64,000 nt of DNA from Pseudisothecium myosuroides (taxonomy: Eukaryota; Streptophyta; Bryopsida; Hypnales; Lembophyllaceae), in NCBI GenBank assembly GCA_951799445.1, contig OX637290.1:31862987-31926986 (forward strand), read 5' to 3'. Below the pieces are notes generated by a model. The model was not told where the DNA came from and did no database searches. It saw nothing but the letters and a program-made list of their open reading frames with translations. Below are positions 1 to 10,029 of this stretch, one piece after another. Position 1 is the first letter of the stretch, and each line of letters starts with the position of its first letter. Position numbers and translations under genes: made by a program.

Positions 1-856
1 CTTGTTATTGTATGAATTGTACATCATTCAAGTTTTGTTCTTCTAGCAGTTTGTACTTGTACATTATATTTATTGAATTGTGATTGTGCACTTATGTTGT
101 TAAAGTTTTTAATACAAATTTGAAGTAGAAGTTTCAATGGATGTCCATCATGTGCATGAACATTCTGTTTAGCCTCTACCAAGAAGATGGACATTCAATG
201 CAGTTGAACAGTAGTTTATTCATATAATTTTGTTATACTTGAATATGCTATCGTACTGGAGGTTGTGTACTATTTCAAAATGAACTTCTAAATGTTTTAA
301 TATCACCTATGTTATGTAATGAGAGTTTAGTAAGTCAAAGGTCAGTAGGCGGTTATTTTTAAGTGAACTTTTACTTTAGCATTTGAGTTTCGAATTACGT
401 TTACTTTAAATGAAAAATGAATATATGAAGGTAATATTGAAGGCATTTATATTCTATTCTATTGAGAGTAGATGTGTTAAGTTTTCATATCATATTAAAT
501 AGTATTGGAGGTTGAAGATTGAAAAAATAGTGGATTTGCTAAAGCAATAGTGTACATATTGTTATACATGTACATAACAATTGTTGTTGCAAACATAGTT
601 GCGTTTGATTTTATTAAAAATACATGGTTTGAGAATTAAGTGTTCTTGATCATTATTGTTCGAGTGTCTTTTCAGAAACATATAGTTTGATCAAGTCTTG
701 CGTCCTTGTAAACCTATCTACAACTTTACCAAAATTGTAGGCACAATTCTGGAAATCTTGGAAAAAATAGAAGGGCACTGAATTCAATTTTTCTTCTGCC
801 TTTCACGACATTGAAAAACGTTCTGATTTAAGAAATTGTTCTTCAATCATTTTTAG
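1..856. other. AT-rich sequence, no gene seen
   Basis: No ORF of note, repeat or RNA gene is recognisable. The stretch is far richer in A+T than the ORF pair that follows. It ends in a pyrimidine-rich run and TTTTAG at 851-856, which could be a 3' splice site just before the ATG at 863. An upstream exon or 5' leader may therefore lie in or beyond this stretch. Confidence 0.5.
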
Positions 857-945
857 GTCATCATGGCACCAAAGGTGAATTCGAAGTGGTCGGAGCATGG
901 ATGGTGGATCGTAGCAGACGCTGAGGAAAGTCATCTTTGTGGGTC

Positions 946-3492
946 ATGGACTTTCCAATGGAGGAAACGCGTTATTGGGCTGCATTGGGGAACTCATTTG
1001 GAGTCATTGAAGGCCTCGCGGGTGCTGCAGATGGAGGACTGACTGTGTCTGTGAACAACACGGCAAACGTGTTGGAGAAATTTAAATTGCAGAAGGCGCT
1101 CATGTTGACTGCAGTTCCAGCAGAGCTCCTTGTAGTTCCTTCTCTTATGCATGGCTTGAAAAGCTTGGCGAAGTCTTGGAAGAATGTGCCTGAAGAAGAA
1201 CGGAAAAAAAGAGAGGCATCTGTTCAAAAATACAAGGACTTGACCCCTCAAGAGCGGCAAAACGCACGTGCTAGGTATAATGAGGTTCGAAGTCATGAAG
1301 AATTAGGAATGCAGAATCCGAACACAGACCGAGAGCGTCCTCCTCCTGCAGATGTTGAAGACGTGAATGCAGTATATCGAGATCTAGCCGTGCCAGTTAA
1401 TGAAAATTGGATTCCTGTGAATGAACGACATCGGAAGCGAGCAGCTATTGAAGCGGGATTAGCAAGCCTTTCAGATGATGGAGGAGTTTCAAGAGGACAA
1501 CGAACTCACCGTCAACGTCTTCAATCCACGGCCGCAGATGTTGTTGTTGAACCCGTGGGAGATGTTGAAATCGAGAGGCATGACGAGGTAGTTGTACAGG
1601 GCAGTGCACCAATGATGCCACCGTCAATGGAGATGGAAGTTGGAGAGGAACAGTTGCAACCTTTGCAAAGTGCATCTGGAGCAACTGTACCGGGTGAAGC
1701 AATAGTTGTTCCAGAATTTCAAAGTGAAGGTGAAGTTGGAGCTCCAACACCAGTAACAGAAGTCGGATCAGGGTCGAGACCTCCAGTAGTTGGATCTGGA
1801 CGACAACCATATAGGTCACGTGCTAGAGGGGCCAATATGGCTGCTCGAAGATCTGACGTACGTACAAGTCAAGGTGTTGGTGTAGAACGTGGTAGAGTTG
1901 TAGTAGAAAATCGCTCAGGATCGGGAGAGGTCTCAGAACATCCGCAGCAGCATCAAAGTACTAGGACGGGGCAAACAAAAAACAAAAGGGTTCGCAAGAG
2001 GACTGCAGCACAAGAACGTCGTGTGGGAGCAGCTAGGCAAAGACCTCCTCCAAGAGCAGCTAGACAAGAAACTGCTGCGGAAGGAAATGATGGCGAAGAT
2101 GCAATTTCTGATAATGATTCATCAGAGACGGAGTCGGAGCAGATACCTACCAGAACATCATTAACAAGCATTCCGAAAGCACCTGTGATTTTTCCGACGG
2201 AGAGCAAGTATAGAGCAGGGTACATATTTGGGTACGATCAGTTTTTTGATGCAAGCATCGATACCATTCGGAATGTGATGAATGTAGAGACAAACCACAG
2301 GGTGCTCATGGAATGGCGAGTGAAGGAAATGTACGAGCGCCTCAGGGGAAAGGAAGCTCTTGAAGTCAGTGCGATAACACTTCGACCGGTTGCATATCGC
2401 TATGCAAGCACCAATGATCAAGGCGAACCGAATGTGGTGGAGGTTCCCTTCAGTCATGAAGGTGCGGCACGAGAATTCAATGCCGCATTTTTGAAGCATT
2501 GCGAAGCTGATCCATCTATCACAAGTGATGTGGTTCGGAAACGATGGCTGGAAAGCAGTATTGTGTGGGAGCCCGTGGATGGACAACACATTGTTGGTGC
2601 ATGCAAACTAGCCCAACGACAAAATAGAGAGGGTAACTTGCCGGATGCAGAGTACTATACGCACTTTGTGAAGCGAAGAGCGAAGTTTGTGGTATACAAC
2701 AATCCACAATTTTATATTGAAGCATCAGTCAGAATAAATGCAAGGGAGTTCGACCGGAAGTTCTTTAGCACGCACTACGAAAATCTAGTCAAACTGCGTG
2801 ATATTTGGAAAGCATGCGGAAGTCCTAGCGTAACAGCTCGATCTGATGATGCTCACAGAGCAAAGGCGTTGACAATGGCAGTGAGCGCGTTACATTGGAG
2901 TCAAGCTTTACCAAAACACATGTCGCTAGGACAGTTGACCAAGAAGATGATGGAGTACACACGTCATGCTTGGAACGAGGATGAGGAGTCTTATGAGGCC
3001 ATCGTGCAAGTGTGTAGAGATTATGAGGAAGGGAGGCTATTTTTTAGCAAAAAAACGGAGCTGAGTTGGAAGAAGATGGCGAGGGAGCATAATCTTGATG
3101 TCACTGTGGATGCAAACCCAAAGAGGAAGAGGATGGAGAAGTCTTGGTTCAGGCCACTGGCCAAACTCTCAACAAACGATTATGTACGTGTGGTCAGACG
3201 AATGGCAGCAAAGGATGTTGTGGGAGGAAAACGAGCATCGCAGGAGTACTATTTTGATAAATCCGCTTCTTCCAATCCTCCCAAAGATACAATTGCTTAT
3301 GCGGTGGATCGTTTGCAGCGTAAAGTTGCGGTGAGGAACCAAATCCGGTTCTTGATGGTACAAGCGGGGGATGAAAATCCATCATTTGTGGATGAATTTT
3401 TTTCCATTGATGCAAGTAAGTACGGAGGTGTTCATGGAAAGCAATTCATCCTAATGGGGAAGACACTGGATAAGGACGCGAAGAACTCGTAG
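946..3492 (+). CDS. Long intronless ORF with a ParB-like motif
   Basis: Unrecognised protein of about 848 residues, counted from the first ATG of this frame at 946; an upstream in-frame TGA lies at 922. Residues about 150-430 look disordered, rich in E, R, P, Q and S. The second half looks folded. Around residue 544 it carries VDGQHIVGACKLA, which resembles the conserved V-D-G-x-H core of ParB/sulfiredoxin-like domains, with I where Arg is usual. About 60 residues earlier, ALEVSAITLRPVAYR fits the first strand of that fold. The ORF ends in a single TAG at 3490-3492, and the same frame stays open to 5247, so this and the next ORF may be one protein. A second ATG at 863 opens another frame. No introns are needed and GC is well above the flanks, which fits a mobile or acquired gene. 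The domain call is tentative. Confidence 0.6.
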   Translation: MDFPMEETRYWAALGNSFGVIEGLAGAADGGLTVSVNNTANVLEKFKLQKALMLTAVPAELLVVPSLMHGLKSLAKSWKNVPEEERKKREASVQKYKDLTPQERQNARARYNEVRSHEELGMQNPNTDRERPPPADVEDVNAVYRDLAVPVNENWIPVNERHRKRAAIEAGLASLSDDGGVSRGQRTHRQRLQSTAADVVVEPVGDVEIERHDEVVVQGSAPMMPPSMEMEVGEEQLQPLQSASGATVPGEAIVVPEFQSEGEVGAPTPVTEVGSGSRPPVVGSGRQPYRSRARGANMAARRSDVRTSQGVGVERGRVVVENRSGSGEVSEHPQQHQSTRTGQTKNKRVRKRTAAQERRVGAARQRPPPRAARQETAAEGNDGEDAISDNDSSETESEQIPTRTSLTSIPKAPVIFPTESKYRAGYIFGYDQFFDASIDTIRNVMNVETNHRVLMEWRVKEMYERLRGKEALEVSAITLRPVAYRYASTNDQGEPNVVEVPFSHEGAAREFNAAFLKHCEADPSITSDVVRKRWLESSIVWEPVDGQHIVGACKLAQRQNREGNLPDAEYYTHFVKRRAKFVVYNNPQFYIEASVRINAREFDRKFFSTHYENLVKLRDIWKACGSPSVTARSDDAHRAKALTMAVSALHWSQALPKHMSLGQLTKKMMEYTRHAWNEDEESYEAIVQVCRDYEEGRLFFSKKTELSWKKMAREHNLDVTVDANPKRKRMEKSWFRPLAKLSTNDYVRVVRRMAAKDVVGGKRASQEYYFDKSASSNPPKDTIAYAVDRLQRKVAVRNQIRFLMVQAGDENPSFVDEFFSIDASKYGGVHGKQFILMGKTLDKDAKNS

Positions 3493-3519
3493 TATTCGCC
3501 AATAGTGCAGACGGTTCAA

Positions 3520-5247
3520 ATGTTTAACAGTTTAGAGAAATTCATTCCAGCATTTGTTAGACAGCATTTTGTGGATATCCAAGCGGGTCGCGAAGGTTAT
3601 GCGGGCTACGGGCGAGACGTGGAGGACATATCCAACGCTCGATGGAATTGGCAAGTAGCAATTTCAGGAGTCCAACACGAAGGGAGTGAAGCCTTACTTC
3701 ACGTGAGGTGTAGAGAAGGCTTTTTCCAGGATGAGTACATTGAACTTGGAAAACCGTGTTTATGGATTTTTGATTGTAGACAGGGAGGTTCGGAAGGGGA
3801 AGACGCCGAATGGACAAGCGAGGATTACAGCAAGGTTTTGCAGCAACTCCAAAATTGGATGTCATTGATTGTACGGTGGAATGCCGTGTTCCTTTTTCCG
3901 CCAGGTATATACTTCGACGAAGAAATGCAATCGAGAATGGCGGTTCCACAGGATTGTCATGTGTTGCGGGGTTCGTGGATATTTCAACCGCAAACCGTTT
4001 CTTCGTATATGCATGATGTACGTCACGGTGGACAACGGAAGCGTGGTGTTCAAGCCGTAGGAGACATTGTCATCATCATGCAGTATCCCGAGGAGAGCGG
4101 GCCCATGGAAAATCTTCCTCAAAGTACAAACGATTTGGATGTGGTCTTTCAAGACTCTTGGAATACGGAAGTGATGCCCCGAGCGGAGGACAAGCTGGAG
4201 AGAACACCAACGGAATTGAGGAAGATGGTGCACATGTATCTGCCCCGGAATTGGGGGTTGGTGACATTGGGAATCACAACGACAGTGCCGGGGATTTTGG
4301 AGACTGAATTTGTGGGTAATGAAGTTATTATCATGGAATTTCAATCGACCCGAACGCAGCTCGTATACAGCACGTTGCAGTTGATGTACGGAGATAGAAT
4401 GGTGATGGTTAACAGTGTGGGTACGGCAGCCGAACGCAGGTCGTCGCAAGTGTTGAATACGGGAAATAGATCAACTGGTGAGGGTCCTTCCGAAAGAAGT
4501 GCGAGGGTGCCACATGGTAGGTCTAAAAGGGTAGTGCGATCATCAAGCGAATCATCAGATGAAGGAGAGAGAGTTGAAGTGACTGAACAGGAGAAGCGGA
4601 AGGGCAAAGAGACAACAATAGATTCAGAGGCCGAGTCAGGTGATACTGATTCTGAAAAGACGCACTCAAACGATCTACGTAGTGATGGCCGAAGTTTGGG
4701 TTCTAGGGACACGAATGCCGTGGATGACGTGCAGAGGGATCAAGCAGACTCGATGGAAATGGAAGGGGACCCGGATTATGTTCCAACAGAAAATATTGAT
4801 GACGTGGAGAATGCAGAACCGGAAGATCTTGAAGCTCCCGTGGAAGAAGTCGAAGGTACATCAGCATCAGCAGAACCCATGTCAGCATTGTCAGCGTACA
4901 GCACTTTGGACTCCATGAGCTTCTCTCCGGGTGAGGACGGGTATTTCTATGATAAGGACCACGTACGATACGTTCGAACCGGTGAAGAAGGACGATACGT
5001 TTTTCACCGTGAAGTTTCCATTTGGGAAGGACTTACTTTATCGCCAACTTTATCAGAAGGAGTGCCAACGCCCGTTGCAAGCGCTGTGGTAGATAGGACG
5101 TTGCAAGACACCTCTTCGCCGCCAGTGAGTCCAATTGCTAGACCAAGTTTGTATGAAGAATCGGAAGCAGTTGGTGGAAGAGGAAGAGAAGAGTTGACTC
5201 AATCACCTACACGAGTGTCAGAGACACCGGACGAGGGAGTGCCGTAA
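3520..5247 (+). CDS. Downstream in-frame ORF, possibly methyltransferase-like
   Basis: About 575 residues from the ATG at 3520. The frame is the same as the preceding ORF and is open from just after its TAG at 3490. Residues 1-300 look folded. IFDCRQGG near residue 83 sits where a permuted (beta-class) N4/N6 DNA methyltransferase has its D/N-P-P-Y motif. A later stretch near residues 248-275 (GITTTVPG, then VGNEVIIMEF and a helix) resembles the motif I/II region. The catalytic tetrapeptide itself is not conserved, so any fold of this kind would be degenerate. Residues 305-575 are acidic, Ser-rich and low in complexity. Bacteriophages are known to join ParB-like and DNA methylase domains in one protein, which is why I consider this pairing. 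Function is not established. Confidence 0.5.
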   Translation: MFNSLEKFIPAFVRQHFVDIQAGREGYAGYGRDVEDISNARWNWQVAISGVQHEGSEALLHVRCREGFFQDEYIELGKPCLWIFDCRQGGSEGEDAEWTSEDYSKVLQQLQNWMSLIVRWNAVFLFPPGIYFDEEMQSRMAVPQDCHVLRGSWIFQPQTVSSYMHDVRHGGQRKRGVQAVGDIVIIMQYPEESGPMENLPQSTNDLDVVFQDSWNTEVMPRAEDKLERTPTELRKMVHMYLPRNWGLVTLGITTTVPGILETEFVGNEVIIMEFQSTRTQLVYSTLQLMYGDRMVMVNSVGTAAERRSSQVLNTGNRSTGEGPSERSARVPHGRSKRVVRSSSESSDEGERVEVTEQEKRKGKETTIDSEAESGDTDSEKTHSNDLRSDGRSLGSRDTNAVDDVQRDQADSMEMEGDPDYVPTENIDDVENAEPEDLEAPVEEVEGTSASAEPMSALSAYSTLDSMSFSPGEDGYFYDKDHVRYVRTGEEGRYVFHREVSIWEGLTLSPTLSEGVPTPVASAVVDRTLQDTSSPPVSPIARPSLYEESEAVGGRGREELTQSPTRVSETPDEGVP

Positions 5248-5422
5248 TGACGACACTATAGTATATATTATAGTAGTGTAGGGTGTGTAAGAATGCAGAC
5301 ATTGTAGGTTTGTTTTTAAAGTGTCTGTAGATCTTGGAGTGTATGTAGTTTGCTTGGTGTGAACCCGTATTTCATGAATGTGAAGGTAGTTGTTAAACCT
5401 TCAATGTCATTTTGATTTTCTA

Positions 5423-5428
5423 AATAAA
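5423..5428 (+). terminator. AATAAA polyadenylation signal
   Basis: AATAAA lies about 175 bases after the TAA stop at 5245-5247, in AT-rich DNA. It is a plausible 3' processing signal for the ORF pair. The motif is short and the assignment rests on position alone. Confidence 0.35.
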
Positions 5429-5765
5429 TGTATCATACATTGTAATGATTATTTGTGTACATATGATATTGGCATTAAATGGCAGAGTATTAATGTAATT
5501 GTAGGATACGGTGTTGGAAGAGTGAAAAGTGAAAGTGAAAAGACTGATTCAGATGATAGAAGCATGTAATCAAATGTGGTTTAACTTTATTAAAAAATTA
5601 AAAGCGCAACCTTATAGAAAATCTCCATGCACAAGTGAAGTATCGCATGGTAAAACGGAAAAATTGTATTGCAAAAAAAGTTGGGGGTACCCAACTTTTT
5701 GGAAAACACTTTTTCAATGAATAGTTGTTCGTACAGTCATTGCACTTGGCCAAGTGCAAGAATGT

Positions 5766-5838
5766 CTAATTCGGTGTTCTATGGACTTCTATGGGGTCAC
5801 CAAGTGCTTTTGGTCCACTCAATCATGCAAATACCCTA
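5766..5838. repeat. Dispersed repeat, first copy (second at 7714-7800)
   Basis: GACTTCTATGGGGTCA followed by CAAGT, a CTTTTG core and TCCACTCAA recurs in diverged form at about 7740-7790. Copy one is shorter. No ends or target duplication are visible, so these are fragments of an unclassified repeat. Confidence 0.4.
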
Positions 5839-5893
5839 ATCAAAACATTAGCTAGACTTGTCATTGCATTTATTTGAGAAGTCTCTTACACAT

Positions 5894-6131
5894 CACTATA
5901 AGAAACCCGTGTTTTAGGTGACGTTAGCATAAAATTAGGAGACTGATTTTAGTGGCCGTCCAAAAAAACAACTTGTGTTTTTATGTCAATAATAACGTGT
6001 AATGTAACATCTAGATGTTACATTGGATGTTATTATTGACATAAAAATACAAGTTGTTTTTTCGAACGTCCACTAAAATCCGTCTCCTAAAATTATGCTA
6101 ACGTCACTTAAAACATGGGTTTCTTATAGTG
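5894..6131. mobile_element. CACTA-like palindromic MITE
   Basis: The 238-bp element starts CACTATAAGAAACCCGTG and ends with the matching inverted sequence, ...GGGTTTCTTATAGTG. The two arms pair over nearly their whole length (about 110 bases each) around a centre near 6012, so it would fold into a long hairpin. CACTA-superfamily elements of plants typically begin CACTACAAGAAA. The flanking trinucleotides are CAT and CAC, so the usual 3-bp target duplication is imperfect. No coding capacity. Confidence 0.8.
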
Positions 6132-8492
6132 CACGCCTTGATTCTCCAAGATAGAAGGCGTGGTGAATGAAAGAAAATGACAAAAAGAGGAAGAGCGGTC
6201 CCCATCGCTTGTAAAGAAACCAATATCTTTGGAAGACCTACGCTGAAGAAATGTAATAGACGTAGTATGAAAACTAGGGTTACCCTAACTCAATGTCATT
6301 AGGGCTTGATTTTAGGAAGCGTTTTTCCCTTACCAGCAGCTCCGCCAGTGTATGCCCTACATTCGCCTTCTCTTTTGTGCGGGATGTCTCCTCGCCTTGC
6401 CACCATTGCACATTGAAATTGCCGGATCCACCATTGGCGCAGTCACGCGCTTGTGTTGTCGACATGCGTGGCATTCCTTATATTCGATCGCTCCCGACGT
6501 GGCCTCCATTGGCGCCCCGCCGCCAGCACACCTTGAATCCGAGTGAGCCACCACTGGCGCAGCCAAGCATAGACGTCGTTGACCTGTAGTGTAGCCCAGT
6601 TGTAAAATTGAGGAACGATGAATTCCAAAATCTTTATCATGATGTATGTTATGAAAAAAACCCACAACGTCAAAAAAACATTGCACCTCTCAGTCTTGCG
6701 CATTAACCCGGTGAAAGAAGCTTGCCCCAGGCGGGGAAAGGTGGTAGTCCATCTCAGGGCGTGCGAGATGCAAATAGCAGTATCGGGTAGGGTCGAGGGG
6801 TTTATGCAATTAGGGTTTATGGTATTAGGATTTAGTTTTCTTGATGTGTGTGTGTTTTAGATGCCACCAAGATTTCATCCTCTGATGCTCAGTAATATTT
6901 GACACAGCCTGTGGGGTATTGTGTATTTTGGTTATGATGTCGATGTTGATGATGATGACGATGCTGGTGAATTTCTTGCGCAGGATTCCCAAGATTCAAA
7001 TCCCTTGATACGAGCATTGGCTGTGAAGACAATGGGTTGTATCACAATCGACAAGATCACAGAGTATTTGTGTAACCCTCACTAGTAAAAAAAGTGTCCG
7101 AAATGACTTGTCCAAAATGACTGCAACAGTGCTAGTGCTTCTTCAAAGGTGTCTGAAGGTTAGCGCTTGAGTGCCTTAATAATGTTTTTTTCATGTGAAG
7201 TATGCTTGCTTTCATATTTCTAATTTTGATTTTGGGTATTTTTGTCCAAGCAAGAAGTATTGTGAAGTTGGCTTAAGCATTGGAGACTTTCATGAAGGAT
7301 GGAGGGATTGTAGCAAGAGTTTCCCGGAGTTTTGTTGGAGGTGGTTGTTGGATTTTTCCCTTGGCTTCTTTGTGTAGGTTTTGGTGTGTGTGTCAGGTTA
7401 TAGTTTGAAATGGTATATATTTTCAAATGTCCCTATTAAAGCCTTAATTTATTATTTCTTCATTTTTGTTTTGGCTAATCCCTTTGATATGAAATTCTCT
7501 ACATGTTTTTGTTTTTTTCAATTGAACATTCTACAAGAGTAAGGGATCATTCTAACATGTAGTTATTTAAAATTTTGTGACCAGTAGGAACACTCAAATT
7601 ATAAATTGAAATTCCAACTAAGATTTATGGCCTATGACTTCGCAAACTTTATCCATATCCATCTAATTCACATATATAAATTTTTCCGCCTTTGTTAGGT
7701 ACTATAACATGTGGAATGGTTATTTGCCTATGGACTTCCACGGACTTCTATGGGGTCATCAAGTACCGCTTTTGATCCACTCAACCACACATACACTCAA
7801 CTGTGCAATTTTAGGTGTGGTTACCTTACTGTTTTTCTCCTTTCATTCATTTATACACTAAGTTACGGTAACTGCCATATCAACCTAGGAAACTTGTCAA
7901 TCACACCGACCTTATAATGTCTGATTGCAATCAATACTGTGTATTCATATATTATCCTGCTCCAATTCAATCAGATGCCAAGCTAATCCAGAGTCAATGA
8001 TATTAAAAATGTAAGTTATTCCAAGAGTGACACATGGTGCAAAAGCTTACAAGTTTTCAGTTCATGACGGAGCCTAGAAATCCAACAAGTTAATATCTGC
8101 CTGTGGTTGCTAACTTATTCCTGGTTCCATGGCACGATTTCCAGGACTGACGGAGTGCTTCGATCATTCGTGAAGAGCCAGCAGCAGTGGTTATGACAAT
8201 ACAACAGGTAAGGTAGGAGGCTCATAACCCGTCCATCTAAGGAAAACGACATCTCTGTAGACAAATGTGAGGAGTGGAATGAGCTGATTTTTTAGGGGGA
8301 GAGGCAAGACTTGAGGAATCAGTCACTGGCGAATTTTTCAGAATTTTCTGACGCAGTTTAAATTACTGAAGCAATTACTACAGAGCGCCATGGGCGTAGG
8401 TCGGCAATTCGGCTCATAGACTCTACACAAATGAACCTCAAGAAGTCTGAAAATAACACAAGAAAGTTCAAAAAGTAATTTACAGATCGTTA
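6132..8492. other. Unassigned sequence without a clear gene
   Basis: Only short ORFs. A GC-richer patch at 6300-6600 repeats variants of CCAYTGGCGC three times, but it encodes nothing I recognise. A (GAT)-rich acidic-coding stretch at 6935-6980 is short and leads nowhere. The second copy of a dispersed repeat is at about 7714-7800. Confidence 0.4.
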
Positions 8493-8496
8493 TTAA

Positions 8497-9416
8497 CCCC
8501 TAAAGGCCCAAGGCCTTTTTTCTGCCAAAAAATACTCAAAACTGCCATTTCTATAGCAAAAAGTAAAAAAAAATTCAAATTGTTTTTTTTTCCCACATCT
8601 AACCATAGGATCTTACACCTAATTGGTATGAGAATGTGTGGAAAAAATTTCAGAATTTTTGACCGCACAGATTGCAAGATATCTGCGTTTAAAGTGGAAA
8701 AAACAAGTTTTTTTTAGCACATTGCGGGACCAGATTTTTTGACTTTAAACATTTTTAACTTAAAATTTTTGCACTACAGCATTTTGAGCTTTAAATCTTC
8801 GTAGTGGAGAATTGAGTTGAGAGTCTAGATAAAAAAAAATTCAAAAAAACTTAATTATCATTCTTAAAAAAATTGCTAAGTAGAAGTAGGTACAAGATAG
8901 AAGGAAAATCTAAAATATTTATATATTTTAGATGGAATTAAAATGCACTAATCCCAATGGTGAGATTGTTCTAGCAAGTAAACTAAACCATTCCAAAAAA
9001 AAAAATTGAAAAATTACAAAAATTGCATTCCAAAATGAATCCTACAAGTTATTTTTTTCAAGAAGATGCTCTAACTGCCCGAAAAACAAGAATGTCCATA
9101 ACTTCCTCATAACAAATCCAAATGAAATGAATCAAAGCTTTCCAGATAGATAAAAATATAATCTATGAGAAAAATTTTTTTAAAAAAAATTCAAAATTTT
9201 GCAAATTTTTTTTGCTGCCCCCCGTCCCCACACATTCCAAGAAATGGCATAACTTCTTGCTCAAAGGTCCGATTTCAACTTTTTATTTCTGCCACGTACC
9301 TCTCTCAATTCTTCATGTTCACAAAAAGTTTCAAAAATTCAAGAGAAAATTTCAGCCCAAAAGGAACCTACCCAAAAACACATTTGTTCCCGGAAGGGAC
9401 AATGGGCTTTTAGGGG
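8497..9416. mobile_element. TTAA-flanked piggyBac-like MITE, copy A
   Basis: A 920-bp element between TTAA at 8493-8496 and TTAA at 9417-9420. It starts CCCCTAAAGGCCCAAGGCC and ends with the inverted CTTTTAGGGG. The interior is AT-rich and non-coding, with many homopolymer runs. It matches the copies at 10030, 10764 and 17814, and it is reversed relative to the copies at 10030 and 10764. A TTAA target and ends beginning CCC are hallmarks of the piggyBac superfamily; placing this non-coding element there is an inference from the ends. Confidence 0.8.
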
Positions 9417-9460
9417 TTAATGTGCCTGTCAGTTATTAAAAGCTCATAGTAACAGTCTAA

Positions 9461-9883
9461 GAGCATCGCCATCCATTCCCTGGAAACAAGGTTGGGGAAA
9501 TGGGTTGGCCCTTGTCCGGTAGCTCCGGGGTTGCTTCCTTCCCCCATTCATTCACGGGGAAGCGAACACACCAAAAGAAGACAAATGAATGCATTCATGA
9601 CTTATCATAACATAGAGCCAATCAAATTCAAATTGAATAAAAAAAGATAAGAGATGGCCCACAACCCAAGCAAATTCATTAATGACTTGGAGGAATTAAG
9701 AATAAACCCAACAACATCAAGCCTGGGTCAAAGTGTGGCAGGGACGGGGAGTCAGTGTTGGGAGAGCTCATTTTGGAGTGACCAGTCTTATTTTGTCCCT
9801 CCCCAGGTCTGCGGTGGCTCACTTTTCCTTGGCCAGCCCCGCCCAAGCCCCATCCCCATCCCCATGAATGGGTGGCGATGCTC
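9461..9883. mobile_element. PIF/Harbinger-type MITE (TAA duplication)
   Basis: The 423-bp element has terminal inverted repeats GAGCATCGCCA(T/C)CCATTC and GAATGGGTGGCGATGCTC, flanked on both sides by TAA (9458-9460 and 9884-9886). A 3-bp TAA/TTA duplication fits PIF/Harbinger elements. The interior is non-coding and carries several GGGG/CCCC runs. Confidence 0.75.
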
Positions 9884-10029
9884 TAAAATTTGACGTCCTT
9901 CTAAAGCACTAGATACACCTAGTTCTTCTTTGCAATTGTATTTTATGCTTATTTAAATCAGAAGTTGATTTGGAGCTAAGTACGTTCATCACAGCAATAA
10001 GTATGAAGCCATGCATGTTCTAAAATTAA

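Noticed and set aside
994..3415. Several 60-140-codon ORFs on the - strand opposite the first long ORF
   Set aside because: They are antisense shadows of a long open frame with biased composition and show no protein-like features.
6280..6860. Overlapping short ORFs on both strands in a GC-richer patch
   Set aside because: None exceeds about 110 codons, they overlap on both strands and they lack domain-like sequence.
8493..8510. CCCTAAA motifs at the TTAA element ends look like plant telomere repeats
   Set aside because: The motif occurs once per end, inverted at the other end and next to TTAA. There is no tandem array, so it is a transposon terminus.
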